NCBI GenBank assembly: GCA_020350725.1 | Contig: CP070719.1 | Coordinates: 2,584,098 to 2,601,577 of the forward strand | DNA from: a bacterium | Lineage (GTDB): Bacteria > BMS3Abin14 | Direction: 5' to 3' | Length of the DNA: 17,480 bases | Shown: in pieces, positions 1 to 7,327 of the stretch | Position numbering within the stretch: the stretch's first letter is position 1 | How the letters are laid out: each line of letters starts with the position of its first letter | Program-made: the position numbers and the translations under genes | Notes under the pieces: generated by a model | What the model was told of the DNA's origin: nothing | Database searches by the model: none | What the model saw: the letters and a program-made list of their open reading frames with translations, nothing else

Positions 1-14
1 CAGTGGGCATGAAC

Positions 15-284
15 GACAGTTTATAGTTTACCGTTCACGGTTTCCAGTCGGGAAAAGGACGTGATTGGTGATTCGAAAAGACTGGTTCCCAGTTCACAGT
101 TCCCGGTTCGCAGTTGAAAACCGCCGTGATTAGTGACTCGTGATTCGTGATTAGTGATTCGCTTTTTTCTCCCCGCGTTTCCTCTGGACGCTGGCCTCTG
201 GCCTCTGGCCTCTTTTCTCTTTGCGTCTGCCTATCGCCCCCTCGCCCTCTCGCGGCCTCTGGACGCTGGACCCTGGACTCTGGA
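15..284. repeat. Mosaic of short tandem repeat arrays (6 heptamer, 1 octamer)
   Basis: Six separate arrays with an exact 7-bp period can be read on the + strand. 15-49 has five degenerate units ending mostly in GTT (GACAGTT, TATAGTT, TACCGTT, CACGGTT). 61-74 has two units (GTGATTG, GTGATTC). 81-115 has five units (ACTGGTT, CCCAGTT, CACAGTT, CCCGGTT, CGCAGTT). 126-160 has five units (GTGATTA, GTGACTC, GTGATTC, GTGATTA, GTGATTC). 182-209 has four (CTCTGGA, CGCTGGC, CTCTGGC twice). 257-284 has four (CTCTGGA, CGCTGGA, CCCTGGA, CTCTGGA). Between the last two, 230-253 holds three octamers (CCTATCGC, CCCCTCGC, CCTCTCGC). Open frames across these are spurious repetitive peptides. The organisation recalls the heptanucleotide STRR repeats known from filamentous cyanobacteria; kinship is not claimed, only the same architecture. 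Function is unknown. Confidence 0.85.
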
Positions 285-1592
285 CTTATTCCTCCCCACC
301 AAATGGACCAGCGTCTCGGCGTGGTCGCTGTTGGGGAACATGTCAAATATCCTCACCCTGCTGATCCTGTACCCCGAATCCGACAGGCTCATCAAGTCCC
401 TCGCCATCGAGGCCGCATCGCAGGAGATGTAGATCAGGTTCTTGACGGACCACTCCCCCAGAACCCGCCGCACAGCCCCGGGGAGCCCCGTTCTGGGCGG
501 ATCGGCGATGACGGTGCCGCTTACGGGACCGTCAGGTTCCCGTACGTACCTCGTTACGTCGTCGGTGACAAATCTGACCGCACCACCGGCCGCCGCAGCG
601 GCGTCACGGGTCGCTCCCCGGGAGGAATCCACTCCCACCACCTGCCACCCGAGCCCGGCAGCCGGGATGCTGAAGTTTCCGTTTCCACAGTAGAGATCCA
701 GGACCGGTCCTGGATCGTCTTCGGCCAGGATACTCAGGACCTCCTCCACGAGCTGTCGGTTGACGGAGGGATTGACCTGGAAGAAAGTTCCCGGCGAGGC
801 GAGTGTCGACCACCTGCCCTCGCAGAGCTTCAGAGGCGAACCCGTGATGGCCGCCGGCTCCCCTTCGTCGCCGACAGCGTGACCCTGACCGGCGCAGAAG
901 ATTCCCTGGTCTGCCAGAGCTTCAGAGACCCGGTGGAGAAGTTCCACCATCCCGTCCGAACCCGCCTGCGCCCCCAGTCTCCAGAAAAGGGATACCGCTC
1001 CGTCAACGGGGCTCTGTGCTACCTCGATGGAATGGATCTTCTCGGTTATCGTCTCCCCGAAGGCGAGGTCGCGCAGAACCCGTACGGTCTCGTTCAGGGT
1101 TTCCGGGAGAACAAGACAGGTCTCCCAGGAAACAAGCTGATGGGATCTCCTGCGGAAGAAACCGAGACGTCCCTGTCGAATGTGGATCCTGGCACGGTAT
1201 CTCCAGCCGAACTCGGAGGCGGACGGTCGAACGGATTCCACTCCGGCGATATCCAGTCCGCCGATCCTCCTTGCCGTCTCGACCACGATCGCCCTTTTCC
1301 AGACCAGTTGAACATCATAGGGGAGATGCATCCAGTTACAGCCTCCGCACTGCCCGAAATAGGGACAGGGAGGGGGCCTCCTGTCCGGGGATTCAACGAC
1401 GATCCGACAGGAGTCCACGAAGAGAGTTCCCCGTGACCGTCTCACTTCAGTGGGGACGACGACATCTCCCGGGGCCGACAGGGGAACGAACACGGCCTGC
1501 CCATCCACAACGCCCAACCCGTCGCCCCCGGACACGAGTTTTTCGACCTTTACCGGTGATCGTTCAGAATGTGACAGGGTCATCTTTCCCAT
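231..1592 (-). CDS. TrmA/RlmD-family RNA (uracil-5-)-methyltransferase
   Basis: SAM-dependent C5 methylation of a uridine in structured RNA, most likely 23S rRNA by family membership; the exact target cannot be told from sequence. The N-terminal ~60 residues fit a TRAM RNA-binding domain. Four cysteines, C76, C82, C85 (CPYFGQCGGC) and C159 (WETC), match the [4Fe-4S] set of RlmD-type enzymes. The Rossmann domain has FQVN (271-274), the SAM-binding DLYCGNGNFSIP segment (299-310), DPPR (364-367), the nucleophile C391 in YISCDAASMARDL and the catalytic-base glutamate E426 in HAETLVHL. The family normally ends just after that glutamate. Here the last ~20 residues (GRNKSRVQGPASRGRERARGR) are encoded by the heptamer array, so the native stop has been lost or overwritten. 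The start is uncertain: ATG at 1592 or the in-frame ATG at 1583, neither with a strong ribosome-binding site. A 258-bp gap separates it from the cluster upstream, so it may have its own promoter. Confidence 0.95.
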   Translation of the reverse strand: MGKMTLSHSERSPVKVEKLVSGGDGLGVVDGQAVFVPLSAPGDVVVPTEVRRSRGTLFVDSCRIVVESPDRRPPPCPYFGQCGGCNWMHLPYDVQLVWKRAIVVETARRIGGLDIAGVESVRPSASEFGWRYRARIHIRQGRLGFFRRRSHQLVSWETCLVLPETLNETVRVLRDLAFGETITEKIHSIEVAQSPVDGAVSLFWRLGAQAGSDGMVELLHRVSEALADQGIFCAGQGHAVGDEGEPAAITGSPLKLCEGRWSTLASPGTFFQVNPSVNRQLVEEVLSILAEDDPGPVLDLYCGNGNFSIPAAGLGWQVVGVDSSRGATRDAAAAAGGAVRFVTDDVTRYVREPDGPVSGTVIADPPRTGLPGAVRRVLGEWSVKNLIYISCDAASMARDLMSLSDSGYRISRVRIFDMFPNSDHAETLVHLVGRNKSRVQGPASRGRERARGR

Positions 1593-1850
1593 TGGCCGAT
1601 CATATCGCGACGGAAAACCACCCTTTCAGGCGGGGCGTTTAAGGGGACCGCCGGGCGCCGGAGCCAAGAGAGACAGGAAGGGCTATGGTTTCCTTCAGGG
1701 TGGGGAAAAGAGCCCGGAGAGGACTTTACGCGGCACGGTGGAGGCAAAGGGAGGAGCCTGCATCCGGGATCTTTGGGCCTGGTGGGAGACCTTATGCTGG
1801 TAGAGACTCCTCGCCCGTCTTCCGGCTTCTGTTTCCCGGATCCTGTTTTG
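1593..1850. other. Intergenic gap without a recognisable gene
   Basis: This gap lies between the sigma-54 activator stop and the methyltransferase start. I see no conserved coding frame, tRNA or riboswitch consensus. A weak inverted repeat, GGCGG at 1629-1633 against CCGCC at 1648-1652, and the palindrome GGCGCC near 1654 could form structure, but no T-tract follows on the minus strand, so it is not a convincing terminator. The methyltransferase promoter should lie here, but no clear -35/-10 pair is visible. Confidence 0.5.
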
Positions 1851-4667
1851 TTATTCCCTTCCCTCGTCTCCCTTCGACCGGCTGACACCGATGGTCTTGT
1901 ACATGAAGTTCTTGAACTTCATCAGCGCCTTTGATTCATCCCGACCGTGGGACGGGAGTGCGCCCAGAAGACGGGCCGCCCCACGGACGCCGCCCCCTTC
2001 GGCGAGGGCCAGACGGTAGAGGAAGATCGCCTCCCTCCGGGTAAATTCATGATTGATGAAGGGCCCGTGGACCAGTTCCCAGAAATCTCCATCACCCCTC
2101 CGCAAACGGCCGTAAAGCTCCTCCACGCTGCCTGTTTCCCCCTCCTCCGGGATGGAAGTCGTATGCAGGGAAAGGGACCGCACGATCTCCTCCTTGCCGA
2201 CGATGCCCTCCCCGCTCTCGAAGAGGGCCCCCTGAAGAACGCTTACCAACTGCCTGATGTTGCCGGGGTAATCGAGCTCGCAGAGAAATTCAGCGGCGTC
2301 GTCGGTCAGCTGGGGGGGAGTCCCTCCCAGTGAATAGTTGGAATGGAGACGCCCCAGAAAATGCCTGGCCAGGTCGGGGATGTCCTCGCGGCGCTCCCCG
2401 AGGGCCGGTATCGCCAAGGTGATCTCGCTCAACCGGTGATAGAGGTCCTCCCTGAAGCGTCCTTCCCTGATCTCCCTTGTCAGGTCCTTGTTGGTAGCGG
2501 CGATGAGGACGAGCCTGCTTCTCAGGACACGGCTGTCACCCAGACGGTAGAAATCTCCGCTGTCGAGAAACCGGAGAAGCTGGACCTGGGTCTTGAAATC
2601 GGCGTCTCCGATCTCGTCGAGAAAGACGACACCTCCGGCGGCCTCCTCGAGAATGCCCGCCCGGTCCGAGTAGGCTCCCGTGTAAGCCCCTTTACGGTGC
2701 CCGAAGAGTTCCGTGTAGGTCAGTTCGCCGGTGTATGCGGCGATATTGGTCTTTCTAACCGGAAGCTCACCACGTTTGCCGCCTGCCTCCTTGTAACGCT
2801 CGTTGAGGAGCGAGAAGAGATTGTTGAAGACGAACTCCTTCCCCGATCCCGTCTCACCGGTGATGAGGATCGTGGGCAGGCCCAGCTCCAGTTCCCTTTC
2901 CCTTTCCCGGTCAAGGTTCAACAGCCAGTTGGTGAGGGGGATGGTCAATCGGCTCAACCTGTCCACGAGCTGCCTGGAGGCCTCGCTTTTTCCGATGATG
3001 TTGCCCAGGAGGTAGGAGCTGACGCCGGGGTCCCTGTAGGTGACTTCCCGTCTCAGCTTCTCAACCTTGCGGGTGAGTTTTGAGATCTTGATGAGGTCCG
3101 ATATCCTGTTGGCGATCAGCCGCGATATGAGGAGCAGGATCCTCTGGTGCTCCACGGTAAAATATCTTTCCGCGTGGCTGTCGAGATTGATCACCCCGAC
3201 AACCGATTCTCCGACCATGATGGGGACGGCCAGTTCCGATCTTACCCGATCGCTGAGATTTCGGTAGAAACCTCCGCTTGCCGCCTCTTCCCTTGTGTCG
3301 TTGCACAGGTAAGGCTTCCCGGTGTGGGCGACGTATCCGGTCAGGGAGCGTTCCTTCCTTGGCAGCTCCTCCCCACCCACTTTGAGGAAGGGTATGCTGG
3401 CCTTCCGCCAGCCTCTGGATTTGGCTCCGGTCAACTCTTCACCGTTCTCGGAGTCCACAACGAGCCAGTTCTGGTCGTCGATCTCCCTGACCAGAGCGAT
3501 CGAACCGGAATCAGCTCCGACGAGCTCCACCGCCATGGAGACAACCCTGTTGATAAAGGTCGGAAGAACCGTATCCTCGGCGAGGAGTTCTTCGATTTCA
3601 GAGAGGACTCTGATCTCGAAATGCTCCTCGCTCACCTCGGAGATCCCCATTCCGAGCTCTTCGGCATGATTTTTCAGAAGGGTCAGTTCAGAGGAACTGA
3701 AGGTGTGTGGCTTCTTGGTGAAGTAATTGACGAGGCAGGTCACGGTCCCCGAGTCGTCGGTCACCGGGACCATGAGGAGGGTTCGCAGAGAGAGCTGGTG
3801 GAAGACGTCCCACCGCTCGAAGTCCTCACTGAGGATGTCCTCGAAGAACAATGTATCGACGTTTTCCGAGCGCATGATCACCCGGTCACCCACCTGCTGG
3901 ACCAGCCTCGACAGCAGGCTCTTGCCCTCCAGAAGGCTTATCCGCTCGAGGGTCTCGTAGACCGGCAGATCTGAAGGTTCACGCGAGGCCGCGGCAAGGA
4001 TCTCCATGAATCCGCCCCTCTCCTCCCTGAGGGCTTCAGGTATGGGTGACTCGGTGGGTATGAGAACCGAGGTCATATCGAGGGCCAGGTCCATCTCAAG
4101 GGCTCCCTCGAGGATGATCTTGGCCGCATCTCTCTTCCGGGACCGGTCCACATGCCGGCTAAGCATCACCTGCTGATGGAACCGGTGGGCGGGGCTGATC
4201 GCCGGAGCCACTCGGGACAGAAGGTTTCGGACCTCGTTCAATTCCCCGGGGGAGATGACATCACCCTCCCCCTGCGGAGCGTCGATGCACAGCACCCCGA
4301 TGGTGACGCCGGAGGATTTTACAGGAACCATGGCCGACCTGCTGATTTTCCTGCTCGCATACCATTCCCTGTGCAGCCTGTCGCTCCCCGGCTCCAGGGG
4401 AGCGTTGGGGAACAGGTCTGACTCCAGGTAGGATCTGACGATGAAATTGTCCCGGCACTGGATGGGGATCCTCGCACCCCTGCGCTCCAGCTCCCCCTCG
4501 GGCGTGTAAAGACATACGAGCGAACCTTCCCTGAGGACCTCCATATAGATCCGGACCTCGAAATGGTCCGTCAGCTTTTGAACGGATTGGGACAGGTAAT
4601 GGAGAATGTCGACAAGGTTCTCCTTGCCCAGTGATTGAATGTGATCCACCGCTTCCAGGTTCATCAT
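1851..4667 (-). CDS. Triple-GAF sigma-54-dependent transcriptional activator
   Basis: Enhancer-binding protein of the NtrC/FhlA class, which would remodel sigma-54 RNA polymerase by ATP hydrolysis. Three GAF-like sensor domains fill about 1-155, 170-345 and 355-530; the third has the typical ending LAVPIMVGESVVGVINLDS. The AAA+ domain has Walker A GETGSGKE (604-611), the sigma-54 contact loop as GAYTGA (660-665, Tyr for the usual Phe), Walker B VVFLDEIGD (680-688) and the arginine-finger region FREDLYHRLSE (738-748). Oddities: the linker into Walker A is long and charged (575-598); the segment before ELFGH reads NIAAYTGELTYT instead of the usual NCAAL-type motif; the C-terminus (about 855-935) has only part of a Fis-type helix-turn-helix (RGAARLLGA, 895-903). 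At 938 residues it is long for the family. The start ATG overlaps the upstream stop as ATGATGA, so it is probably translationally coupled to the M23 gene. Its ligand and target promoters are unknown. Confidence 0.93.
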   Translation of the reverse strand: MMNLEAVDHIQSLGKENLVDILHYLSQSVQKLTDHFEVRIYMEVLREGSLVCLYTPEGELERRGARIPIQCRDNFIVRSYLESDLFPNAPLEPGSDRLHREWYASRKISRSAMVPVKSSGVTIGVLCIDAPQGEGDVISPGELNEVRNLLSRVAPAISPAHRFHQQVMLSRHVDRSRKRDAAKIILEGALEMDLALDMTSVLIPTESPIPEALREERGGFMEILAAASREPSDLPVYETLERISLLEGKSLLSRLVQQVGDRVIMRSENVDTLFFEDILSEDFERWDVFHQLSLRTLLMVPVTDDSGTVTCLVNYFTKKPHTFSSSELTLLKNHAEELGMGISEVSEEHFEIRVLSEIEELLAEDTVLPTFINRVVSMAVELVGADSGSIALVREIDDQNWLVVDSENGEELTGAKSRGWRKASIPFLKVGGEELPRKERSLTGYVAHTGKPYLCNDTREEAASGGFYRNLSDRVRSELAVPIMVGESVVGVINLDSHAERYFTVEHQRILLLISRLIANRISDLIKISKLTRKVEKLRREVTYRDPGVSSYLLGNIIGKSEASRQLVDRLSRLTIPLTNWLLNLDRERERELELGLPTILITGETGSGKEFVFNNLFSLLNERYKEAGGKRGELPVRKTNIAAYTGELTYTELFGHRKGAYTGAYSDRAGILEEAAGGVVFLDEIGDADFKTQVQLLRFLDSGDFYRLGDSRVLRSRLVLIAATNKDLTREIREGRFREDLYHRLSEITLAIPALGERREDIPDLARHFLGRLHSNYSLGGTPPQLTDDAAEFLCELDYPGNIRQLVSVLQGALFESGEGIVGKEEIVRSLSLHTTSIPEEGETGSVEELYGRLRRGDGDFWELVHGPFINHEFTRREAIFLYRLALAEGGGVRGAARLLGALPSHGRDESKALMKFKNFMYKTIGVSRSKGDEGRE

Positions 4668-6019
4668 TTTTCCGATTCAGGTTTTTCCACTACCATGCCG
4701 GAGAGGAGTTCAGACGGCTCCTTCCCTTCCAACAGGGCCATCCTCTCAACGACCGTCCTGCGAAAAGTCGGAAGGTATTCGCTGGCCAGAGATGCGGCGC
4801 GGGGGACCTTTATTTTCCTGGGATCGACGTACTTGCCGTTCCTGTACATGGCGAAGTGCAGGTGCGGGCCCGTGGCCCGGCCGGATCTGCCGAGGTATCC
4901 GATGATCTGGCCCTGTTTGACCTGCTGGCCCGGCCTGATGCCCGATGCGAAGGAGTTGAGGTGGGCGTAGGCGCTCGAATAGGTGGAGTTGTGCCGGACC
5001 TTGACGATGCGCCCGTTCACGCTGTCTCTCCTCTTCAATACGATCTTGCCGTCACCGATGGCCCTCACCGGCGTCCCGATCGGTGCCACGTAATCGACCC
5101 CCAGGTGGGGGCTGACTTTGCCGGTGACGGGATGGAGACGCCTTCTCGAAAAACCGGAACTGATTCGACGGAACCTGAGGGGTGCCTTCAGAAACTGCTT
5201 CCTGAGGCTCTCCCCGTTTTCATCGAAATAGTTCCTCGAATTTCCATCCGGATCGAAAAGGAAAGCCGTGAAACGCTTTCCTGCGTTGGAGAAAACTGCG
5301 GCCTGGATGGACCCGTATCTGATGAACCGGCCATCCCGGTACAGCTTGTCGACAAGGACGGTAAAAGAATCATCCTTTCTCAGGTCCCGGAAAAAATCGA
5401 TCTGCCAGGCGAATATTTCCGCAAGATCCATGGCGAGAGCCGGCTCCTCTCCGCTGTCATCCAGGGCGCCGAAGAGGGAATCCTCGATGGTCCCGGTGAC
5501 GGCAACCGTGCGGACCGAATAGGGGATGGGCTCGACGACGACCTCCGGCTGGACTCCGGCCAGGTCGACCCGGACAAGGCTTTTCTCGTCGGGTTCATAC
5601 TGGTACTCCAGAACCATATCGTCCCGGGAAATGATCCTGTAGGGCCGGCCCTCGATAAGGCGGGAAAGACGGATCCCTTCCACGCGCTTGGCTGCCAGCG
5701 ACATGATGGAGCTGTCTTGGATGCCCAGGTTCTTGAGAATTCCGTAGAGGGTGTCACCCTTTTTCACCCTGAATTCCCTCGTAACGAACTCCGGTATGTC
5801 AGGCGGCGTGGGCACGGTCTCGGAACTGACGGCAACCTGTTCCTCCCGACCCCCATCCGGTTCCCCGGACTTCAGGGCCGCAGGAAAATAGGAGAACTTC
5901 AACAGCGCCAACGAGGCGAGCAAAAGCAGAACGAATCGGAGCCTCACCGGGGATCTCCTGCGCGTTGCCCGATCCAGCATCGGGGAAACCTTTCGACCGG
6001 CTCTTCCTGTCGCCCTCAT
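4664..6019 (-). CDS. Membrane-anchored LysM/M23 (LytM) murein endopeptidase, MepM-like
   Basis: Predicted periplasmic zinc metallopeptidase cutting peptidoglycan cross-links. An Arg-rich N-terminus precedes a transmembrane anchor at about 27-43. A LysM/OapA-like segment starts near VKKGDTLYGILKNLGI (85-100), followed by a beta-rich middle domain to about 280. The M23 domain is intact: H305 and D309 (HLGVDY) and H388 of HLH as zinc ligands, H353 (YAHLNS) and H386 as catalytic histidines. This order (anchor, LysM-like, M23) matches E. coli MepM/YebA in kind and length. Start: the ATG overlaps the stop of the 94-residue gene upstream as ATGA; an in-frame ATG at codon 14 is an alternative. The stop likewise overlaps the start of the sigma-54 activator. 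Its place beside a lipoprotein and c-di-GMP phosphodiesterases suggests regulated wall remodelling; that link is inferred. Confidence 0.94.
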   Translation of the reverse strand: MRATGRAGRKVSPMLDRATRRRSPVRLRFVLLLLASLALLKFSYFPAALKSGEPDGGREEQVAVSSETVPTPPDIPEFVTREFRVKKGDTLYGILKNLGIQDSSIMSLAAKRVEGIRLSRLIEGRPYRIISRDDMVLEYQYEPDEKSLVRVDLAGVQPEVVVEPIPYSVRTVAVTGTIEDSLFGALDDSGEEPALAMDLAEIFAWQIDFFRDLRKDDSFTVLVDKLYRDGRFIRYGSIQAAVFSNAGKRFTAFLFDPDGNSRNYFDENGESLRKQFLKAPLRFRRISSGFSRRRLHPVTGKVSPHLGVDYVAPIGTPVRAIGDGKIVLKRRDSVNGRIVKVRHNSTYSSAYAHLNSFASGIRPGQQVKQGQIIGYLGRSGRATGPHLHFAMYRNGKYVDPRKIKVPRAASLASEYLPTFRRTVVERMALLEGKEPSELLSGMVVEKPESEK

Positions 6020-6300
6020 TCCCAGATCTTCTCCTCGATCATCTGACTGATAACGTCCTCTCCGTCCACGGTACCGTTATCCTGAAGGTAGTCGTAGAAC
6101 AGGTCCTCCAGTTCCTTGAGGGCCATCCCGTGGACCTTGACAATGGGATAGAATCCAGCGGTGAGACTGGGCAACGAAACCGACACCATATTGCGTACGG
6201 CCAGGCCGTGGATCGCACCGATGGCGTAATCCCTGCCGTAGTCCCGGAGGATCTCCCTCGCTTCCCTGAGAAACGCGTCAAGGCCGCTCGGATCTTTCAT
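6016..6300 (-). CDS. Conserved-looking small protein of unknown function (94 aa)
   Basis: I do not recognise a family. The frame stays open upstream to 6402, but the ATG at 6300 is preferred: upstream residues are the Arg/Ser-rich shadow of the overlapping lipoprotein gene, while from MKDPSGLDAFLREAREILR onward the protein looks real. It has an amphipathic N-terminal helix (about 6-20), a central small-residue/hydrophobic stretch (26-52, with AIGAIHGLAVRN and LPSLTAGFYPIVKVHG) and an acidic helical C-terminus. There is no signal peptide or cysteine. A purine-rich AGGAGCAGGA lies just upstream. It overlaps the lipoprotein gene by 23 bp and the M23 gene by 4 bp (ATGA), so it should be translated with both. 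A cytoplasmic partner or regulator within this block is plausible but unproven. Confidence 0.75.
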   Translation of the reverse strand: MKDPSGLDAFLREAREILRDYGRDYAIGAIHGLAVRNMVSVSLPSLTAGFYPIVKVHGMALKELEDLFYDYLQDNGTVDGEDVISQMIEEKIWE

Positions 6301-7327
6301 CCCCGTCCTGCTCCTGAATCTTCCTGAGGCTCTTGAGCCTTTCCTGCACCTCGTGAAGATATTCCTCGAGTTTAGCGTTACCGGAATCGTTGGCCAGGGC
6401 AAGGCTCCAGACCTCCCGGGCCTGTGTCAATCTCCCCTGAGAATAGTATTTCATTCCGAGGAGCCTTGCAAATTCGATGATCTCCGACCTCAGGGGTTCG
6501 TCCAGTTCCCCCAGATCGAGAGCCGATCCAATGTGGAAGAATGCCCGATCCAGGTCGCCGGCCACCTCGGAAGCCCTGGCATCCCGGAAGGCCTCACGGC
6601 CCCTCAGCTGTCTCTTGGCCCTCAATTCCTCCAGGAAACTGGAAACATTCTCAGGTATTGCCGATCGTGCTTCCCCACCCTCCAGGACTCTCTCAGCATC
6701 GAGGAAACGGTTTTGATCCACGAATTCCCGCGCTCTGGCGAGCTCATTCCAGGCGCGCTCCCTTTTGGCACGCCCTTCAATCATAACCTCCAGCCTCGAG
6801 ATCTCCCCACTCAACTCCCCCTCGGGAAGCAGGTCGCCGGCCTGCCTCATCCTGTTGAGTGCCCCGGCGAGATCACCCTGTGTCTGGAGGTATCGGGCCT
6901 CCTGTTGCAGTCCTTCCGCCCGCAGGCGCATGGACCGGTCAAGATCGCGCAGGAGCTTGCTGACCCAGTAGTAGCGCGGGTATACCTCCAGAGCCTGGTT
7001 GAGGCTGGTTTTGGCCTTCAGAAGGTCTCCTTCGTTGATCTCCCGGAAGGCCCTGCTGACCAGAGAGTCTGCCTCTTCCAACTTGGTCGTGGAAAGAAGA
7101 ACGGCGTCCTGAACCGTCTCCCCGCAGGAACCTCCATCGTCCACCCATGTCTGGTAGGCATCCACCGCTGCCTTATGATCACCGTCAGAGGACTGGGACA
7201 GGATCCGCTTGCACTCGGCCGTTTCCATTCCGCCGTCCATCAGATGAGCGCAACCTGACAGCGTGATCAGGACCGATATGAGGAACGCTAGCCGAGCGCC
7301 CTTTGATCTTTTTGTATCCTGCCGCAT
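6278..7327 (-). CDS. Lipoprotein with TPR-like helical repeats
   Basis: Predicted lipoprotein: basic n-region (MRQDTKRSKGAR), hydrophobic core and the lipobox LSGC, with lipidation expected at C26. The mature part is almost entirely amphipathic helix, with TPR-like units such as REINEGDLLKAKTSLNQALEVYPR (about 93-116) and GMKYYSQGRLTQAREVWSLALANDSGN (about 291-317), plus coiled-coil-rich Arg/Glu segments between. Such proteins usually scaffold other envelope proteins; no catalytic motif is visible. Additional cysteines (C38, C68) lie near the mature N-terminus. The last ~15 residues are very charged (RKIQEQDGDERSERP). The ATG sits 40 bp inside the upstream HD-GYP gene and the 3' end overlaps the 94-residue gene by 23 bp, so it belongs to the overlapping block. 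A link to the M23 enzyme encoded two genes on is inferred from position. Confidence 0.88.
   Translation of the reverse strand: MRQDTKRSKGARLAFLISVLITLSGCAHLMDGGMETAECKRILSQSSDGDHKAAVDAYQTWVDDGGSCGETVQDAVLLSTTKLEEADSLVSRAFREINEGDLLKAKTSLNQALEVYPRYYWVSKLLRDLDRSMRLRAEGLQQEARYLQTQGDLAGALNRMRQAGDLLPEGELSGEISRLEVMIEGRAKRERAWNELARAREFVDQNRFLDAERVLEGGEARSAIPENVSSFLEELRAKRQLRGREAFRDARASEVAGDLDRAFFHIGSALDLGELDEPLRSEIIEFARLLGMKYYSQGRLTQAREVWSLALANDSGNAKLEEYLHEVQERLKSLRKIQEQDGDERSERP

Noticed and set aside
35-346. Open minus-strand frame over the repeat mosaic
   Set aside because: The product is a string of 7-residue repeat peptides forced by the 7-bp period; nothing suggests a real protein.
147-1436. 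429-codon open frame on the + strand
   Set aside because: It runs through the heptamer arrays and opposite the methyltransferase, whose motifs are unmistakable. The product is Arg/Pro-rich without domains.
1593-1850. Riboswitch (c-di-GMP, cobalamin, SAM) before the methyltransferase
   Set aside because: I looked for the core consensus boxes on both strands; isolated matches such as GGCAAAG occur, but no complete set in the right order.
4631-6046. Long open frame of 471 codons on the + strand
   Set aside because: It lies wholly opposite the M23 gene, whose metal-binding and catalytic residues are all recognisable. The translation has no family features; it is a shadow frame of GC-rich coding DNA.
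6301-6402. N-terminal extension of the 94-residue protein
   Set aside because: These 34 codons are the overlapping lipoprotein gene read in another frame, and an ATG with purine-rich upstream sequence exists at 6300.
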